Shown here one piece after another: positions 26,422-35,563 of a stretch of 64,000 nucleotides of DNA. Within the stretch, counting starts at the first letter, position 1. Each line of letters starts with the position of its first letter. The DNA comes from Flavobacterium oncorhynchi. GTDB taxonomy: Bacteria; Bacteroidota; Bacteroidia; Flavobacteriales; Flavobacteriaceae. A program made the translations under genes and the position numbers. The stretch spans positions 11,094-75,093 of the forward strand of contig NZ_MUHA01000025.1 of the NCBI RefSeq assembly GCF_002217355.1. Direction: 5' to 3'. Below the pieces are notes generated by a model. It searched no databases. It was not told where the DNA came from and worked only from the letters and a program-made list of their open reading frames with translations.

Positions 26422-28389
26422 TTATTTATCCAAAACTTCAAAAGTTGAATTCATACTCTTAAATTCAGGAACAATCTTTTTCATCTTAGCGACAATATCG
26501 TCATTGTCATAAAAATCAGCAATTCCAATTAACTCATCGATATCAATATGTAAGTTTTCATATTCATCTTGTATTTCTTGAGCAATCATAATTTTATTAT
26601 GATAAGTTGGCAGCGTTTTAGAAGTATCATTCAATAACTCTTCGTATAATTTTTCGCCTGGTCTTAAACCAACTATTTTAATTTTAATTTCTTTGTCAGG
26701 GATAAAACCTGCAAGCTTGATCATTTTTCTAGCTAAATCAATAATTTTGACTGGTTTTCCCATATCAAAAATATAAATTTCTCCACCATTACCCATTGCT
26801 CCTGCTTCTAATACTAACTGACAAGCTTCTGGAATGGTCATGAAATATCTAATAATGTCTTGATGTGTAATTGTAACTGGGCCGCCTTCAGCAATTTGTT
26901 TGGTAAATAAAGGGACTACAGATCCATTAGAACCTAAAACATTTCCAAAACGAGTAGTAATAAACTTTGTTACCCCTGGAATATTTTCACTTTGATTTTT
27001 TAAGAATAAAGACTGCACGTATTTCTCTGCAATACGCTTACTCGCTCCCATAACATTACTAGGATTGACCGCTTTATCTGTTGATACCATGACAAACTTT
27101 TTGACATGATATTTACATGATAAATCGGCTAGATTCTTAGTTCCTTTTATGTTAGTTAAAATAGCCTGTGAAGGATTATCCTCCATTAGCGGCACATGTT
27201 TATATGCAGCAGCATGAAAAACAACATGTGGATTATGATTTTTAAATACTTTCTCTAATGCTTTTTTACTTTTTACATCAGCAATTACTGCAATTATTTT
27301 TGTGTCTGAATTCATCGCCAATGTCTCCAAACATAAGTTATGAAGCGGCGTTTCAGCATGATCCAAAACAATCACAGCCTTTGGATTAAAACCAAGAACC
27401 TGTCTCACAATCTCACTTCCTATTGAACCAGCGGCTCCAGTAATAAGAATTGTTTTGTCTTTTAATTGCTTAGAAATTGATTTACTGTCTAGAACAATTG
27501 GTTTTCGTTCCAGCAAATCTTCAATTTGAATATTTTTTACTTTTTGCGAAATCTCTTTTTGATTTTCCCAATCTGAAATCAATGGAACGGTATATACTCG
27601 ATAATTAAACTCCAAACATTGATCAACAATAATTAATTGTTCTTCTTTAGATAAACTTTTGTCCGCTATAATTACACCTTCAGCAGCTACAGAACGCATT
27701 AATGCAGGCAGCTTTTTTCTTAATATCAAAATCGGAAGATCCAACATTCGTTTAGATGCATTCTGATTATTTTTATCAACGAAACCTACTATTTTAAATC
27801 TAGAAGGAGTTTCAAACTTCAAAGCATTGGCTACAGAGATTGCATTTGCATCTGTACCATAAATTACTGTTCGAATTAACTTAGAGTTTGTCTTTTCCGA
27901 AAAGTACATTTCAAAAGTCTGTTTTACGACTACTCGGTACAAAAACAAACTACAAAAAGATAAAACCAAATTGATAAAGAGTCCTGTATTCAAAAAAGCC
28001 TTATGCCCTGTATACAATTCAAAAACTAAATTGAAAAACAAAAAGAAAACTAAAACTGACATTTGAGAAAACAACAGTTTTATAGCGTCAATAAAAGAAG
28101 AATGTCTAATAATACCCGAATAGGTCCTAAACAACCAAAAGAAAAATATGTTTACGACCAATAAACTAACAACAAAATAAGACTGATGTGATGTAATGAT
28201 ATACCCCAATCCAGTCCCTTCAAAAAGCATATAAGTAAAAGTGAAGGAAAAAATCAATACCATTATATCAATGGCAATAATAATCCAACGAGGCAAATAA
28301 CTAAGGTTGTTAATATTTGCTCTCAAATTCCTTGGTGAAAAAGAATTGTACAATATAGAGGCTATTTTGGTTGGTTGATCTGTCTCCAA
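26422..28389 (-). CDS. UDP-sugar 4,6-dehydratase/epimerase, WbpM/PglF/CapD family
   Basis: Membrane-bound nucleotide-sugar dehydratase, typically converting UDP-GlcNAc to a 4-keto-6-deoxy sugar. Seen: 655 residues; four N-terminal membrane spans (about 30-150), a first nucleotide-binding-like region (IYGTDANAISVANAL), then the catalytic SDR domain with GAAGSIGSEIVRQ, HAAAYKHVPLMEDNP, STDKAVNPSNVMGASK. The Met-x3-Lys in place of Tyr-x3-Lys is the mark of the WbpM/FlaA1 group. Together with the EpsN/PglE-like aminotransferase at 30818 it would give a UDP-4-amino-4,6-dideoxy-GlcNAc. A weak -7 box lies upstream and a terminator downstream. Confidence 0.93.
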   Translation of the reverse strand: METDQPTKIASILYNSFSPRNLRANINNLSYLPRWIIIAIDIMVLIFSFTFTYMLFEGTGLGYIITSHQSYFVVSLLVVNIFFFWLFRTYSGIIRHSSFIDAIKLLFSQMSVLVFFLFFNLVFELYTGHKAFLNTGLFINLVLSFCSLFLYRVVVKQTFEMYFSEKTNSKLIRTVIYGTDANAISVANALKFETPSRFKIVGFVDKNNQNASKRMLDLPILILRKKLPALMRSVAAEGVIIADKSLSKEEQLIIVDQCLEFNYRVYTVPLISDWENQKEISQKVKNIQIEDLLERKPIVLDSKSISKQLKDKTILITGAAGSIGSEIVRQVLGFNPKAVIVLDHAETPLHNLCLETLAMNSDTKIIAVIADVKSKKALEKVFKNHNPHVVFHAAAYKHVPLMEDNPSQAILTNIKGTKNLADLSCKYHVKKFVMVSTDKAVNPSNVMGASKRIAEKYVQSLFLKNQSENIPGVTKFITTRFGNVLGSNGSVVPLFTKQIAEGGPVTITHQDIIRYFMTIPEACQLVLEAGAMGNGGEIYIFDMGKPVKIIDLARKMIKLAGFIPDKEIKIKIVGLRPGEKLYEELLNDTSKTLPTYHNKIMIAQEIQDEYENLHIDIDELIGIADFYDNDDIVAKMKKIVPEFKSMNSTFEVLDK

Positions 28390-28427
28390 TTTGGTCTGAT
28401 TTCGTTCTGTAAACTTTGTATATCTTA

Positions 28428-28435
28428 CAAAAATA
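28428..28435 (-). promoter_or_regulatory. Candidate -7 element before the WbpM/PglF-type gene
   Basis: Reads TATTTTTG on the - strand, matching TAnnTTTG, 39 bases upstream of the start. No good -33 element; AT-rich surroundings weaken the call. Confidence 0.28.
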
Positions 28436-28472
28436 CAAATTAAAGGGTTTAAAAATTTATTTCTATAATAAA

Positions 28473-29357
28473 TTAAACTTTAACTCCTTTTTTCTTTTGT
28501 TTTAAAAACTCTATTAAATATGCTCCATATCCTGATTTTACCAAAGGCAATGCTAATTTCTCAAGCTGAGCATCATCAATAAATCCTTGTCTCCAAGCAA
28601 TTTCCTCAATACAACCAACCTTTAAACCTTGTCTTTCTTCAAGTACTTGGACAAATTGTCCGGCCTGCATTAGACTATTAAAAGTCCCTGTATCTAGCCA
28701 AGCCGTACCTCTACTTAATATTCCAACTTTTAGCTTTCCTTTTTCAAGATAAACTTTATTAACATCTGTGATCTCATATTCACCGCGCGCACTAGGTTTA
28801 ATATTTTTAGCAATTTCAACTACAGAGTTATCGTAAAAATACAACCCTGGAACTGCATAATTGGATTTTGGCTCTAAAGGTTTTTCTTCAATTGAAATGG
28901 CCTTTTTATTTTCGTCAAATTCAACAACACCATATCTTTCTGGATCTGCAACATGATAAGCAAAAACAACACCTCCATCTGGATCAGCGTTATCTTTAAG
29001 CAATTGCTGCATATTTGTTCCAAAGAAAATATTATCTCCAAGTACTAAAGCCACCTTATCTTTACCAATAAATTCCTCACCAATGACAAAAGCTTGTGCC
29101 AACCCATTTGGGTCTGGCTGTTCAGCATAACTAAACTTACAACCAATTGAACTACCATCTCCTAAAAGCTTTTTAAAATGTGGCAAGTCATGAGGCGTAG
29201 ATATAATCAAAATTTCACTTATTCCTGCCATCATCAAAGTTGATAATGGATAATAAATCATGGGTTTATCGTAAACAGGCATTAGTTGCTTACTTACGGC
29301 TAACGTCAATGGATGCAATCTTGTGCCAGAACCTCCAGCTAATATAATTCCTTTCAT
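28473..29357 (-). CDS. rfbA: Glucose-1-phosphate thymidylyltransferase
   Basis: Makes dTDP-glucose, the entry to dTDP-6-deoxyhexoses. Seen: 294 residues, GIILAGGSGTRLHPLT nucleotide-binding start, SKQLMPVYDKPMIYYPL, GDNIFFG and the EEKPLEPKSNYAVPGLYFYD segment, all diagnostic of RmlA. It follows rfbC and rfbD in the same strand order C-D-A; rfbB is 23 kb upstream at 52271-53320. Confidence 0.96.
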   Translation of the reverse strand: MKGIILAGGSGTRLHPLTLAVSKQLMPVYDKPMIYYPLSTLMMAGISEILIISTPHDLPHFKKLLGDGSSIGCKFSYAEQPDPNGLAQAFVIGEEFIGKDKVALVLGDNIFFGTNMQQLLKDNADPDGGVVFAYHVADPERYGVVEFDENKKAISIEEKPLEPKSNYAVPGLYFYDNSVVEIAKNIKPSARGEYEITDVNKVYLEKGKLKVGILSRGTAWLDTGTFNSLMQAGQFVQVLEERQGLKVGCIEEIAWRQGFIDDAQLEKLALPLVKSGYGAYLIEFLKQKKKGVKV

Positions 29358-29413
29358 CTTTTTTATTTTTTATTTTAGATTTCTCTCTAAAACTTTCAAA
29401 TCTAAAATTATCT

Positions 29414-30259
29414 TTATGCAAACATTTTTTTTAGACTCTCTTTGTAATTTGGAATGTCTAGATTAAAAACCTCTTTAATTTTTCTCTTATCTAGTAATGA
29501 AAACTCAGGACGCTTTGCTGGTGTTGGATAAGAGGACGATGGAATTCCTCCAATTTTGCAAGTATACGCTCCTAATTCTTTTATAGAAAGTGCAAATTCA
29601 TACCAGCTGATTTCACCTTCGTTCGAATAATTATAAATTCCTGGGATCCATTCTGAAGATTCAACTATAGCAATCATTACCTGCGCTAAATCTGCAGCAT
29701 AAGTTGGTGAACCAATCTGGTCGTTTACAACATTGATCTCCTCTCTTTCCTGCATTAATCGCTGCATCGTTTTTACGAAGTTATTCCCAAACATACTATA
29801 TACCCACGATGTTCTAATAATAATTGTTTCTGGATTTTCTTTTATGCATACGATTTCACCTGCCAGTTTACTTTCACCATAAACGTTTACAGGATTTGTT
29901 TCTGCCTTTTCATCTAACGCAATTGAAGATGAACCATCAAAAACGTAATCTGTCGAAATATGAATTAATTTGACATTATTTTTCGCGGTATATTTAGCAA
30001 TTAATTCTACCGCTAAATGATTGACCTTAAATGCCAATTCCTTTTCTGATTCAGCTTTATCAACAGCAGTATAAGCCCCGCAGTTAAATATTACATCTGG
30101 TTTAATTGCTACTAATTGTGATTCTAATAAATCTAAATCATTCAATGTCGCTTTTGTTCGATCAGCAAATATCCATTCATACCTCGAATAAGAAGGGGAC
30201 AAGACCAATAGTTCTGATCCTAACTGACCTGTTGCGCCGGTTACAAGAATTTTTTTCAT
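29414..30259 (-). CDS. rfbD: dTDP-4-dehydrorhamnose reductase
   Basis: Last enzyme of dTDP-L-rhamnose synthesis, reducing the 4-keto group with NAD(P)H. Seen: 281 residues, VTGATGQLGSEL dinucleotide-binding start, HISTDYVFDGSS, VYGESKLAGE (Tyr-x3-Lys) and IIRTSWVYSMFGNNFVKTM. These match RmlD. It overlaps the stop of rfbC by one base, indicating tight coupling. Confidence 0.95.
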   Translation of the reverse strand: MKKILVTGATGQLGSELLVLSPSYSRYEWIFADRTKATLNDLDLLESQLVAIKPDVIFNCGAYTAVDKAESEKELAFKVNHLAVELIAKYTAKNNVKLIHISTDYVFDGSSSIALDEKAETNPVNVYGESKLAGEIVCIKENPETIIIRTSWVYSMFGNNFVKTMQRLMQEREEINVVNDQIGSPTYAADLAQVMIAIVESSEWIPGIYNYSNEGEISWYEFALSIKELGAYTCKIGGIPSSSYPTPAKRPEFSLLDKRKIKEVFNLDIPNYKESLKKMFA

Positions 30260-30807
30260 TAAAACAAACTATTACAATTTTCTATAAAAGGCAAAATTTG
30301 ATCTTTTTCTGAAACTATTGCTTCATCTAAATTCATTCCCCAATCAATGTTTAAAGAGGGATCATCAAATTTAATTCCGCCTTCTGAAGCTTTATTATAA
30401 AACTGATCGCATTTATACATTACCGATGCCGTTTCGCTGATAACAGAAAAACCATGAGCAAATCCTTGAGGTACTAATAATTGTTTTTTATTCTCGGCTG
30501 ATAATAAAACACTAAATGCTTTTCCATAAGTAGGCGAATCTTTTCTTAAATCTACTGCAACATCAATAATTTCGCCATCTAAAACACGAACTAGTTTCGT
30601 TTGTGCAAATGGCGGGTTTTGATAGTGCAATCCTCTTAAAGTGCCTTTTTTTGAAAATGATTGATTATCTTGTACAAACTCAATATCAATTCCTAAATCT
30701 TCAAATTTAATTTTGCTGTAAGATTCAAAAAAATAGCCTCTCTCGTCTCCAAATACTGTTGGTTCTACAGTTACCAAATCCTTTATAAATGTTTCTTCAA
30801 CTTTCAT
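30259..30807 (-). CDS. rfbC: dTDP-4-dehydrorhamnose 3,5-epimerase
   Basis: Cupin epimerase converting dTDP-4-keto-6-deoxy-glucose to the L-lyxo form. Seen: 182 residues, GYFFESYSK, FVQDNQSFSKKGTLRGLHYQ (catalytic His in RGLHYQ), EIIDVAVDLRKDSPTYG and VPQGFAHGFSV. Length and motifs match RmlC. Immediately followed by rfbD and preceded by the aminotransferase gene at a ten-base gap. Confidence 0.95.
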   Translation of the reverse strand: MKVEETFIKDLVTVEPTVFGDERGYFFESYSKIKFEDLGIDIEFVQDNQSFSKKGTLRGLHYQNPPFAQTKLVRVLDGEIIDVAVDLRKDSPTYGKAFSVLLSAENKKQLLVPQGFAHGFSVISETASVMYKCDQFYNKASEGGIKFDDPSLNIDWGMNLDEAIVSEKDQILPFIENCNSLF

Positions 30808-30817
30808 GTTTATTGTT

Positions 30818-31951
30818 TTATTCTTTAAAGAAACTAATAATAACTTCTTTTATTCTCTCTTTATCTTTAGTACTTAAATTTGATCCAGATGGTAAACATA
30901 ATCCCTTTTCAAATAATTCTTCTGCCACTTTAGTTCCATAATAGGGATAGTTGCTAAAAATAGGTTGCAAATGCATGGGTTTCCAAAGCAGTCGACTTTC
31001 AATATTTTTTTCTTCCAGAGCTATTCGCAAGTTTTCTCTATTTTTATTATCATGATTAATCAAAATCGTATTTAACCAATAGCTTGAAACGTAATCTTTA
31101 TTTAAAACTTCGAAAAGCTCTACTCCTTCTATTGATTTAAAAATCTCTTGATAAAAACTATGATTTTCTTTCCTTTTTATAACATTCTCATTAAGAATTT
31201 TCATTTGCCCAAGACCAATTCCTGCACAAACATTACTCATTCTGTAATTATAACCTATTTCACTATGTTCATAGTGTACCTCCTTATCTTTGGATTGAGT
31301 AGCATAAAAAATTGCTTTTTCTTTGAACTCTCTAGAATTAGCAATCAATGCTCCACCACTGGAAGTTGTAATAATTTTATTGCCATTAAATGACAGAATA
31401 CCAAAATGACCAAAACTGCCACATTTTTTTTCTTTATAACTACTTCCTAATGCTTCTGCACTATCCTCAATAACTGGAATTTCATACTGATCAGCAATTG
31501 CATGTATTTCATCAATCTTATATGGATTTCCATAAAGGTGAACCGCTATAATTGCTTTTGGTTTATTCCCTCTCTTAGTTCTCTCTTTAATTGCAACCTG
31601 AAGATTTTCAGGACAAATGTTCCATGTATCCTTTTCACTATCAACAAAAACAGGAACTGCTCCTTGATATAAAATTGGATTTACTGATGCAGAAAAAGTC
31701 ATGGTTTGACAAATGACCTCATCACCAGCTTTAATTCCCAATAAAACTAATGCTAAATGTATGGCTGATGTTCCTGAATTTAATGCCGTTACAAAGTTTT
31801 CATTTTCAAAATAATGTTCCAGTTCCTTTTCAAAATCATCAACGTTTGGGCCGCCTGAGGTAATCCAGCTAGATTTCAAAGCCCTTTGAATGTATTCTTG
31901 CTCATAACCACACTCTTGTGACAATGACAAATAAATTCTATTATGATCCAT
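30818..31951 (-). CDS. PLP-dependent sugar aminotransferase, DegT/DnrJ/EryC1/StrS family (EpsN/PglE-like)
   Basis: Transfers an amino group to a 4-keto nucleotide sugar. I chose the start at 31951 (MDHNRIYLSLSQ; 377 residues), which limits overlap with the upstream gene to 11 bases; a start 15 codons earlier is possible. Seen: SGTSAIHLAL phosphate-binding motif, EDSAEALGSSY, and SFNGNKIITTSSGG with the PLP lysine. The IYLSLS start and the FNGNKIITTS block resemble EpsN/PglE, which aminate the product of a PglF-type dehydratase; such a dehydratase is at 26422-28389. A PglD-type N-acetyltransferase is not present in the window. Confidence 0.88.
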   Translation of the reverse strand: MDHNRIYLSLSQECGYEQEYIQRALKSSWITSGGPNVDDFEKELEHYFENENFVTALNSGTSAIHLALVLLGIKAGDEVICQTMTFSASVNPILYQGAVPVFVDSEKDTWNICPENLQVAIKERTKRGNKPKAIIAVHLYGNPYKIDEIHAIADQYEIPVIEDSAEALGSSYKEKKCGSFGHFGILSFNGNKIITTSSGGALIANSREFKEKAIFYATQSKDKEVHYEHSEIGYNYRMSNVCAGIGLGQMKILNENVIKRKENHSFYQEIFKSIEGVELFEVLNKDYVSSYWLNTILINHDNKNRENLRIALEEKNIESRLLWKPMHLQPIFSNYPYYGTKVAEELFEKGLCLPSGSNLSTKDKERIKEVIISFFKE

Positions 31952-32372
31952 TATTAATAAGCCAATAATCTGACGGATAACGAGCATCATCTTCACTTAC
32001 ATTCGTCAATGGCAATGTAGAAAAAGAGATTAATTTTGAGTTCTCTTCCAAAGATTGTATTGCGTTTGCATATCCTGCAGGAATATGAACAATTTTGCTA
32101 TCAGATTCTGAAACAAAAATAGTCTCAATTACTAAATCTTTAGAGGGATTCTCCCAATTATCAATTTTTATAAAATGAATTTTAAAAGAACCTGAAATAC
32201 AATAAAAGTTTTTAGTATCTAACTTATGTCCCTGCCAAGCACGAATTGGATTCTCCTTAGAATTACTTATAATATAAAATCTTTCGATATCTGCAAAACT
32301 AAAATCATTTACATACGAAATTGTGCCACGATGATCGGAGAAATTTCCTCCCTGAATTATCTTAGGCTTCAT
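31941..32372 (-). CDS. Cupin sugar isomerase/epimerase-like protein (FdtA/WxcM/RmlC-related)
   Basis: A 143-residue cupin. Seen: GNFSDHRGTISYVNDFSF start, IRAWQGHKLDTKNFYC (the His-containing strand), VHIPAGYANAIQSL and a terminal DDARYPSDYW. The first blocks resemble FdtA/WxcM ketoisomerases, the last resembles RmlC epimerases. It probably tailors a keto-deoxy sugar together with the overlapping aminotransferase gene. Its exact reaction cannot be fixed by eye. Confidence 0.75.
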   Translation of the reverse strand: MKPKIIQGGNFSDHRGTISYVNDFSFADIERFYIISNSKENPIRAWQGHKLDTKNFYCISGSFKIHFIKIDNWENPSKDLVIETIFVSESDSKIVHIPAGYANAIQSLEENSKLISFSTLPLTNVSEDDARYPSDYWLINNGS

Positions 32373-33333
32373 GATTCAATCGTAAATCACTCTTGTTTAA
32401 CAAATAAAACTTTAATGAATAAAGCAATAATAAAGGCAGAATTATTATTACAAAAATAATTGATTCGTGAACTTTCTGATAAAGGGAAATTACCAATATA
32501 GAAATTCCAGTCTGAACTAAAGCATAAAGCAGCGATACTAACCTATGCTGTATTTTATATTCATTACTAAGTATTTGATATAAATGCAATCGATGTGCTT
32601 CAAAAATATTTTGTTTAAGATAGAGTCTGTGCAAGATGGTACAAACTGCATCAACTCCATATACTGCTAAAAATAACAACCAAATAAGTGATTCTGTTAC
32701 AAGAATTAGTTTGAGAACCAAATAAATTACCCAAAAAGCAATTGCAATACTTCCAACATCACCTGCAAAACATTTTGCTTTTTTTCTATAATTGAAAAAC
32801 AGAAAAACTAGGCTCGCGATTATCGCGTATTTTATAAAATCACCATCTATAAAAACCTGAACGGTTGTATTGACATATAGCAATGCTCCCATTACCACTA
32901 GAGTATACAGCCCTGTAATACCATTAATTCCATCCATGAAATTATAGGCATTAATAAGTCCAGTAGCTAATATGTAACTTACTAAAACTCCCCAAAATGG
33001 AACTAAAGCAAATAAGTTTAAATCATAGAAGATTAAGGTAATGGAAAGGAAATGAATTGAAATTCGAATTTTATTCGACAAACTTTGAATATCATCCCAA
33101 AAACTAACTAAGCTAACTAGAGTTATTCCTGCAAAGAAAAATAAATAAGGTTGTATATGCTGTACAAAATATAGTAAAGCAGAAAACCAGAAAATCACTC
33201 CACCCCCTCTTAAAGTTACTTCTGTGTGAGAACTTCTTAAATTAGGTTTATCAATTATATTAAAATGATTGGCTACTTTAAAATATAATAATTCAATTAA
33301 AAATAGAATAAGAAGGATCAGGATATAAATCAT
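32362..33333 (-). CDS. WecA/WbpL-like polyprenyl-phosphate HexNAc-1-phosphate transferase
   Basis: Initiates glycan assembly by moving a HexNAc phosphate to undecaprenyl phosphate. Seen: about ten membrane spans; IIDKPNLRSSHTEVTLRGGG, the nucleotide-binding start of this family; NAYNFMDGINGITGLY, with the conserved Asp; CFAGDVGSIAIAF; and a C-terminal HRLHLYQ motif. I took the methionine at 33333 (323 residues). The frame opens 13 codons earlier, across a coding-strand T10 run directly before the ATG. The epimerase gene upstream is the usual WbpV-like partner of WbpL. Confidence 0.88.
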   Translation of the reverse strand: MIYILILLILFLIELLYFKVANHFNIIDKPNLRSSHTEVTLRGGGVIFWFSALLYFVQHIQPYLFFFAGITLVSLVSFWDDIQSLSNKIRISIHFLSITLIFYDLNLFALVPFWGVLVSYILATGLINAYNFMDGINGITGLYTLVVMGALLYVNTTVQVFIDGDFIKYAIIASLVFLFFNYRKKAKCFAGDVGSIAIAFWVIYLVLKLILVTESLIWLLFLAVYGVDAVCTILHRLYLKQNIFEAHRLHLYQILSNEYKIQHRLVSLLYALVQTGISILVISLYQKVHESIIFVIIILPLLLLYSLKFYLLNKSDLRLNHEA

Positions 33334-33431
33334 AAAAAAAAAATAAGAGAAAATGAAATCAGTAAAAAGCAATTAAACAAATTTTAAAATTTTAAAAAAA
33401 ATAATTACACAAAGCAATAATATTCCAAACG

Positions 33432-34337
33432 TTATAAAATGTTTTTTTTAATATATTCCAAAACAGAATTAGGCTTCCATTCTTTGATACTTCTAGATTT
33501 ACTGTCGTCAAAAGTCAATTCGGAACAAATTTTTGCAACTTTCAAAGAATTTATTGGAGATTTACTTCCAAATATATCTCCACATTTACCCAAAAGTTTA
33601 GCGAAAATAATTGGCATATTTAATGGGACTGATTTATTATTAATTTTTGCAATTGCCAAGCTTAATTCTTTAAAATTAGGGTCAATACTATCTGTTAAAT
33701 GATAAACTCCACCGATCTTAGCAACATAAATTATAAATTTAGCAACATCTTCTGCTAAAACCATACTTTTTTTTGCCTTTCCTCCCCCAATATTAAAATA
33801 ATAACCTTTCTTTATTGCATTCGACATAGAACCTAAGTTCCCTGGTGGATTAATACCTACCAATAAAGGCAATCTCAAAATAGTACACTTAATTTTATTC
33901 TTATCACACCAATTCTGCACTATTTTTTCGGCTTTAATCTTACTAATTCCATAAGCGTCCTTAGCCAATAAAGGATAGTTCTCATCAATTTTAACTCCAT
34001 GATGCAAACCATATACGCTTACTGAACTAATGAATATAAAATATTGGGGTAAAAAATTACTTCTCTCCAGACCTTCCAATAAATTTTGTGTTCCTTTTAC
34101 GTTCACATCATGAAATTCCTGTTTTTCAGAGTCAGACTTAGGAACAACATGTGCTTTTCCTGCTGCATGTATTACATAATTAAAAGATTGGCTAAAATTT
34201 GGAAGTTCTTTGCTAATATCACAAACTATATCTGTACTAGGGTTTCCTAATGTTACAATTTGATATTCTTGTTCTTTTAAAACTTTTATAATATTTCTTC
34301 CAAGAAAACCAGTAGATCCCGTTAATAATACTTTCAT
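33432..34337 (-). CDS. NAD-dependent epimerase/dehydratase (WbpV-like)
   Basis: A 301-residue extended SDR enzyme. Seen: LLTGSTGFLGRNIIKVL (GxxGxxG NAD site), HAAGKAHVVPKS, FISSVSVYG and DAYGISKIKAE (Tyr-x3-Lys). The HAAGKAHVV and GISKIKAE blocks are typical of the UDP-sugar epimerase/reductase found next to WbpL/WecA-type transferases, where it modifies the sugar that is transferred first. Keto-reductase activity is an alternative. No dedicated promoter is visible. Confidence 0.82.
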   Translation of the reverse strand: MKVLLTGSTGFLGRNIIKVLKEQEYQIVTLGNPSTDIVCDISKELPNFSQSFNYVIHAAGKAHVVPKSDSEKQEFHDVNVKGTQNLLEGLERSNFLPQYFIFISSVSVYGLHHGVKIDENYPLLAKDAYGISKIKAEKIVQNWCDKNKIKCTILRLPLLVGINPPGNLGSMSNAIKKGYYFNIGGGKAKKSMVLAEDVAKFIIYVAKIGGVYHLTDSIDPNFKELSLAIAKINNKSVPLNMPIIFAKLLGKCGDIFGSKSPINSLKVAKICSELTFDDSKSRSIKEWKPNSVLEYIKKNIL

Positions 34338-34338
34338 T

Positions 34339-35488
34339 TTATATATTCAAATTCTCAGAAATTAAATCCCAAATTTTAGTTTGTTCAAAATTTTCTTGTA
34401 CAAACATTCTTCCATTTTTACCATGTATTTTCTCAATATCTCTATTTTTTAAATAATAAAATATTTTAGAAGCAATATCTTTCGGTTCATAAGTAATAAA
34501 AACTCCCGTAATATCTTCTTTTATCGCCTCAATGCATCCCGTCGCTTTAGTTATTAAAACAGGTTTTCCCATTGAGGAAGCTTCCAAAACTACTGTAGGA
34601 AACCCTTCCCTATATGATGGCAAAATAAAAACATTCATTAAACTGTAATAAGGTGCAGCATCCAAAACAAAATCTGTAAAAATAATGGTATCATCTTGAT
34701 AAATTTTACTTTTTGATATCTCTGAAATGGAATCTCTTGACTCTATTGGCCCAACCAACAATAATTTAACATTAGCATGAGATTCTTTTACAATTTCCCA
34801 AGCTTGAATTAATTCATTAATCCCCTTGTCTTTCACTAATCTTCCTACAAAGCCGACTACAAAATCTTCTTCTTTTATTAATAATTTAGATTTTAAAGAA
34901 TTTATAGTGTCTTTCTCATAAGTATCAGGATTATATTTATATTCTGTATCAATACCATTACAAGTTCCTAAACCTAAAATAATATTTTTACTTGCACTAT
35001 TTAATTTGTCTTTTTCGCTTATTTCTCTTATGGAATTACTTACACAAACTACTTTTGTTGCTAAAAAACCAGACAATCTATCAACATTTTTCAAAATAAT
35101 CTTCTTTAATCCGCTGCTTGTTTCATAAATTATTCCATGTCTAAAATAAATTCTATCTGATACACCTGCCAAAAAAGAAGCAATCATTGCAATCATTCCT
35201 CCTTTTGGAGTATGGCCAATGACCTTCTCAATTTTATTTTTTTTAATATATCTATAAACTGAAAATATTGCCTTAAAATCTTTAAAAGGACTAATTTCTC
35301 TAGTAATATTAACCTCGAAAGGTATATAATCTAGTTCCTTAGACAATTCAAGAAATTCATTTGAAGGCGAACAGCCTAAATGGTATTGGTTATTTTTTTT
35401 TTTTTTTTAAATAAACAAACTGATTGCCAAAAAAATAATTAATCGAAAATGAAACGGCAATAATATGTAAAACTTTACTTTTTCTCAT
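34339..35488 (-). pseudogene. Glycosyltransferase family 4 interrupted by an A16 run (probable phase-OFF gene)
   Basis: Two adjacent frames together make one normal GT4. The first, from ATG at 35488, reads MRKSKVLHIIAVSFSINYFF...QFVYLK and stops after five lysines at the end of a run of 16 A (coding strand). The second frame, open from just past the run to 34339, reads NNQYHLGCSPSNEFLELSKELDYI onward and carries PKGGMIAM, GFVGRLVKDKGI and the E-x7-E motif EGFPTVVLE. Any A count divisible by three would join them as one protein of about 382 residues, the family length; A16 is off by one. A start at TTG 35346 could give a shortened 335-residue product lacking the first strand. Sequencing error in the homopolymer is the alternative. 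Confidence 0.85.
35393..35408 (-). repeat. A16 homopolymer inside a glycosyltransferase gene
   Basis: Sixteen consecutive T on the + strand (A on the coding strand), the longest homopolymer in the window, positioned 27 codons into the GT4 gene. Length-variable tracts like this are classical slipped-strand contingency sites. Confidence 0.9.
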
Positions 35489-35563
35489 TTTAATAATTTA
35501 CAACTATACTTACAAGCATCATTTTTGTCTCTAAATTAAGAAAGACAACTTTTTGCCCATACT

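Noticed and set aside
34339..35346. Complete 335-residue GT4 starting at TTG 35346
   Set aside because: It lacks the first Rossmann strand; homologous sequence continues in frame upstream to the A16 run and then in another frame to an ATG at 35488.
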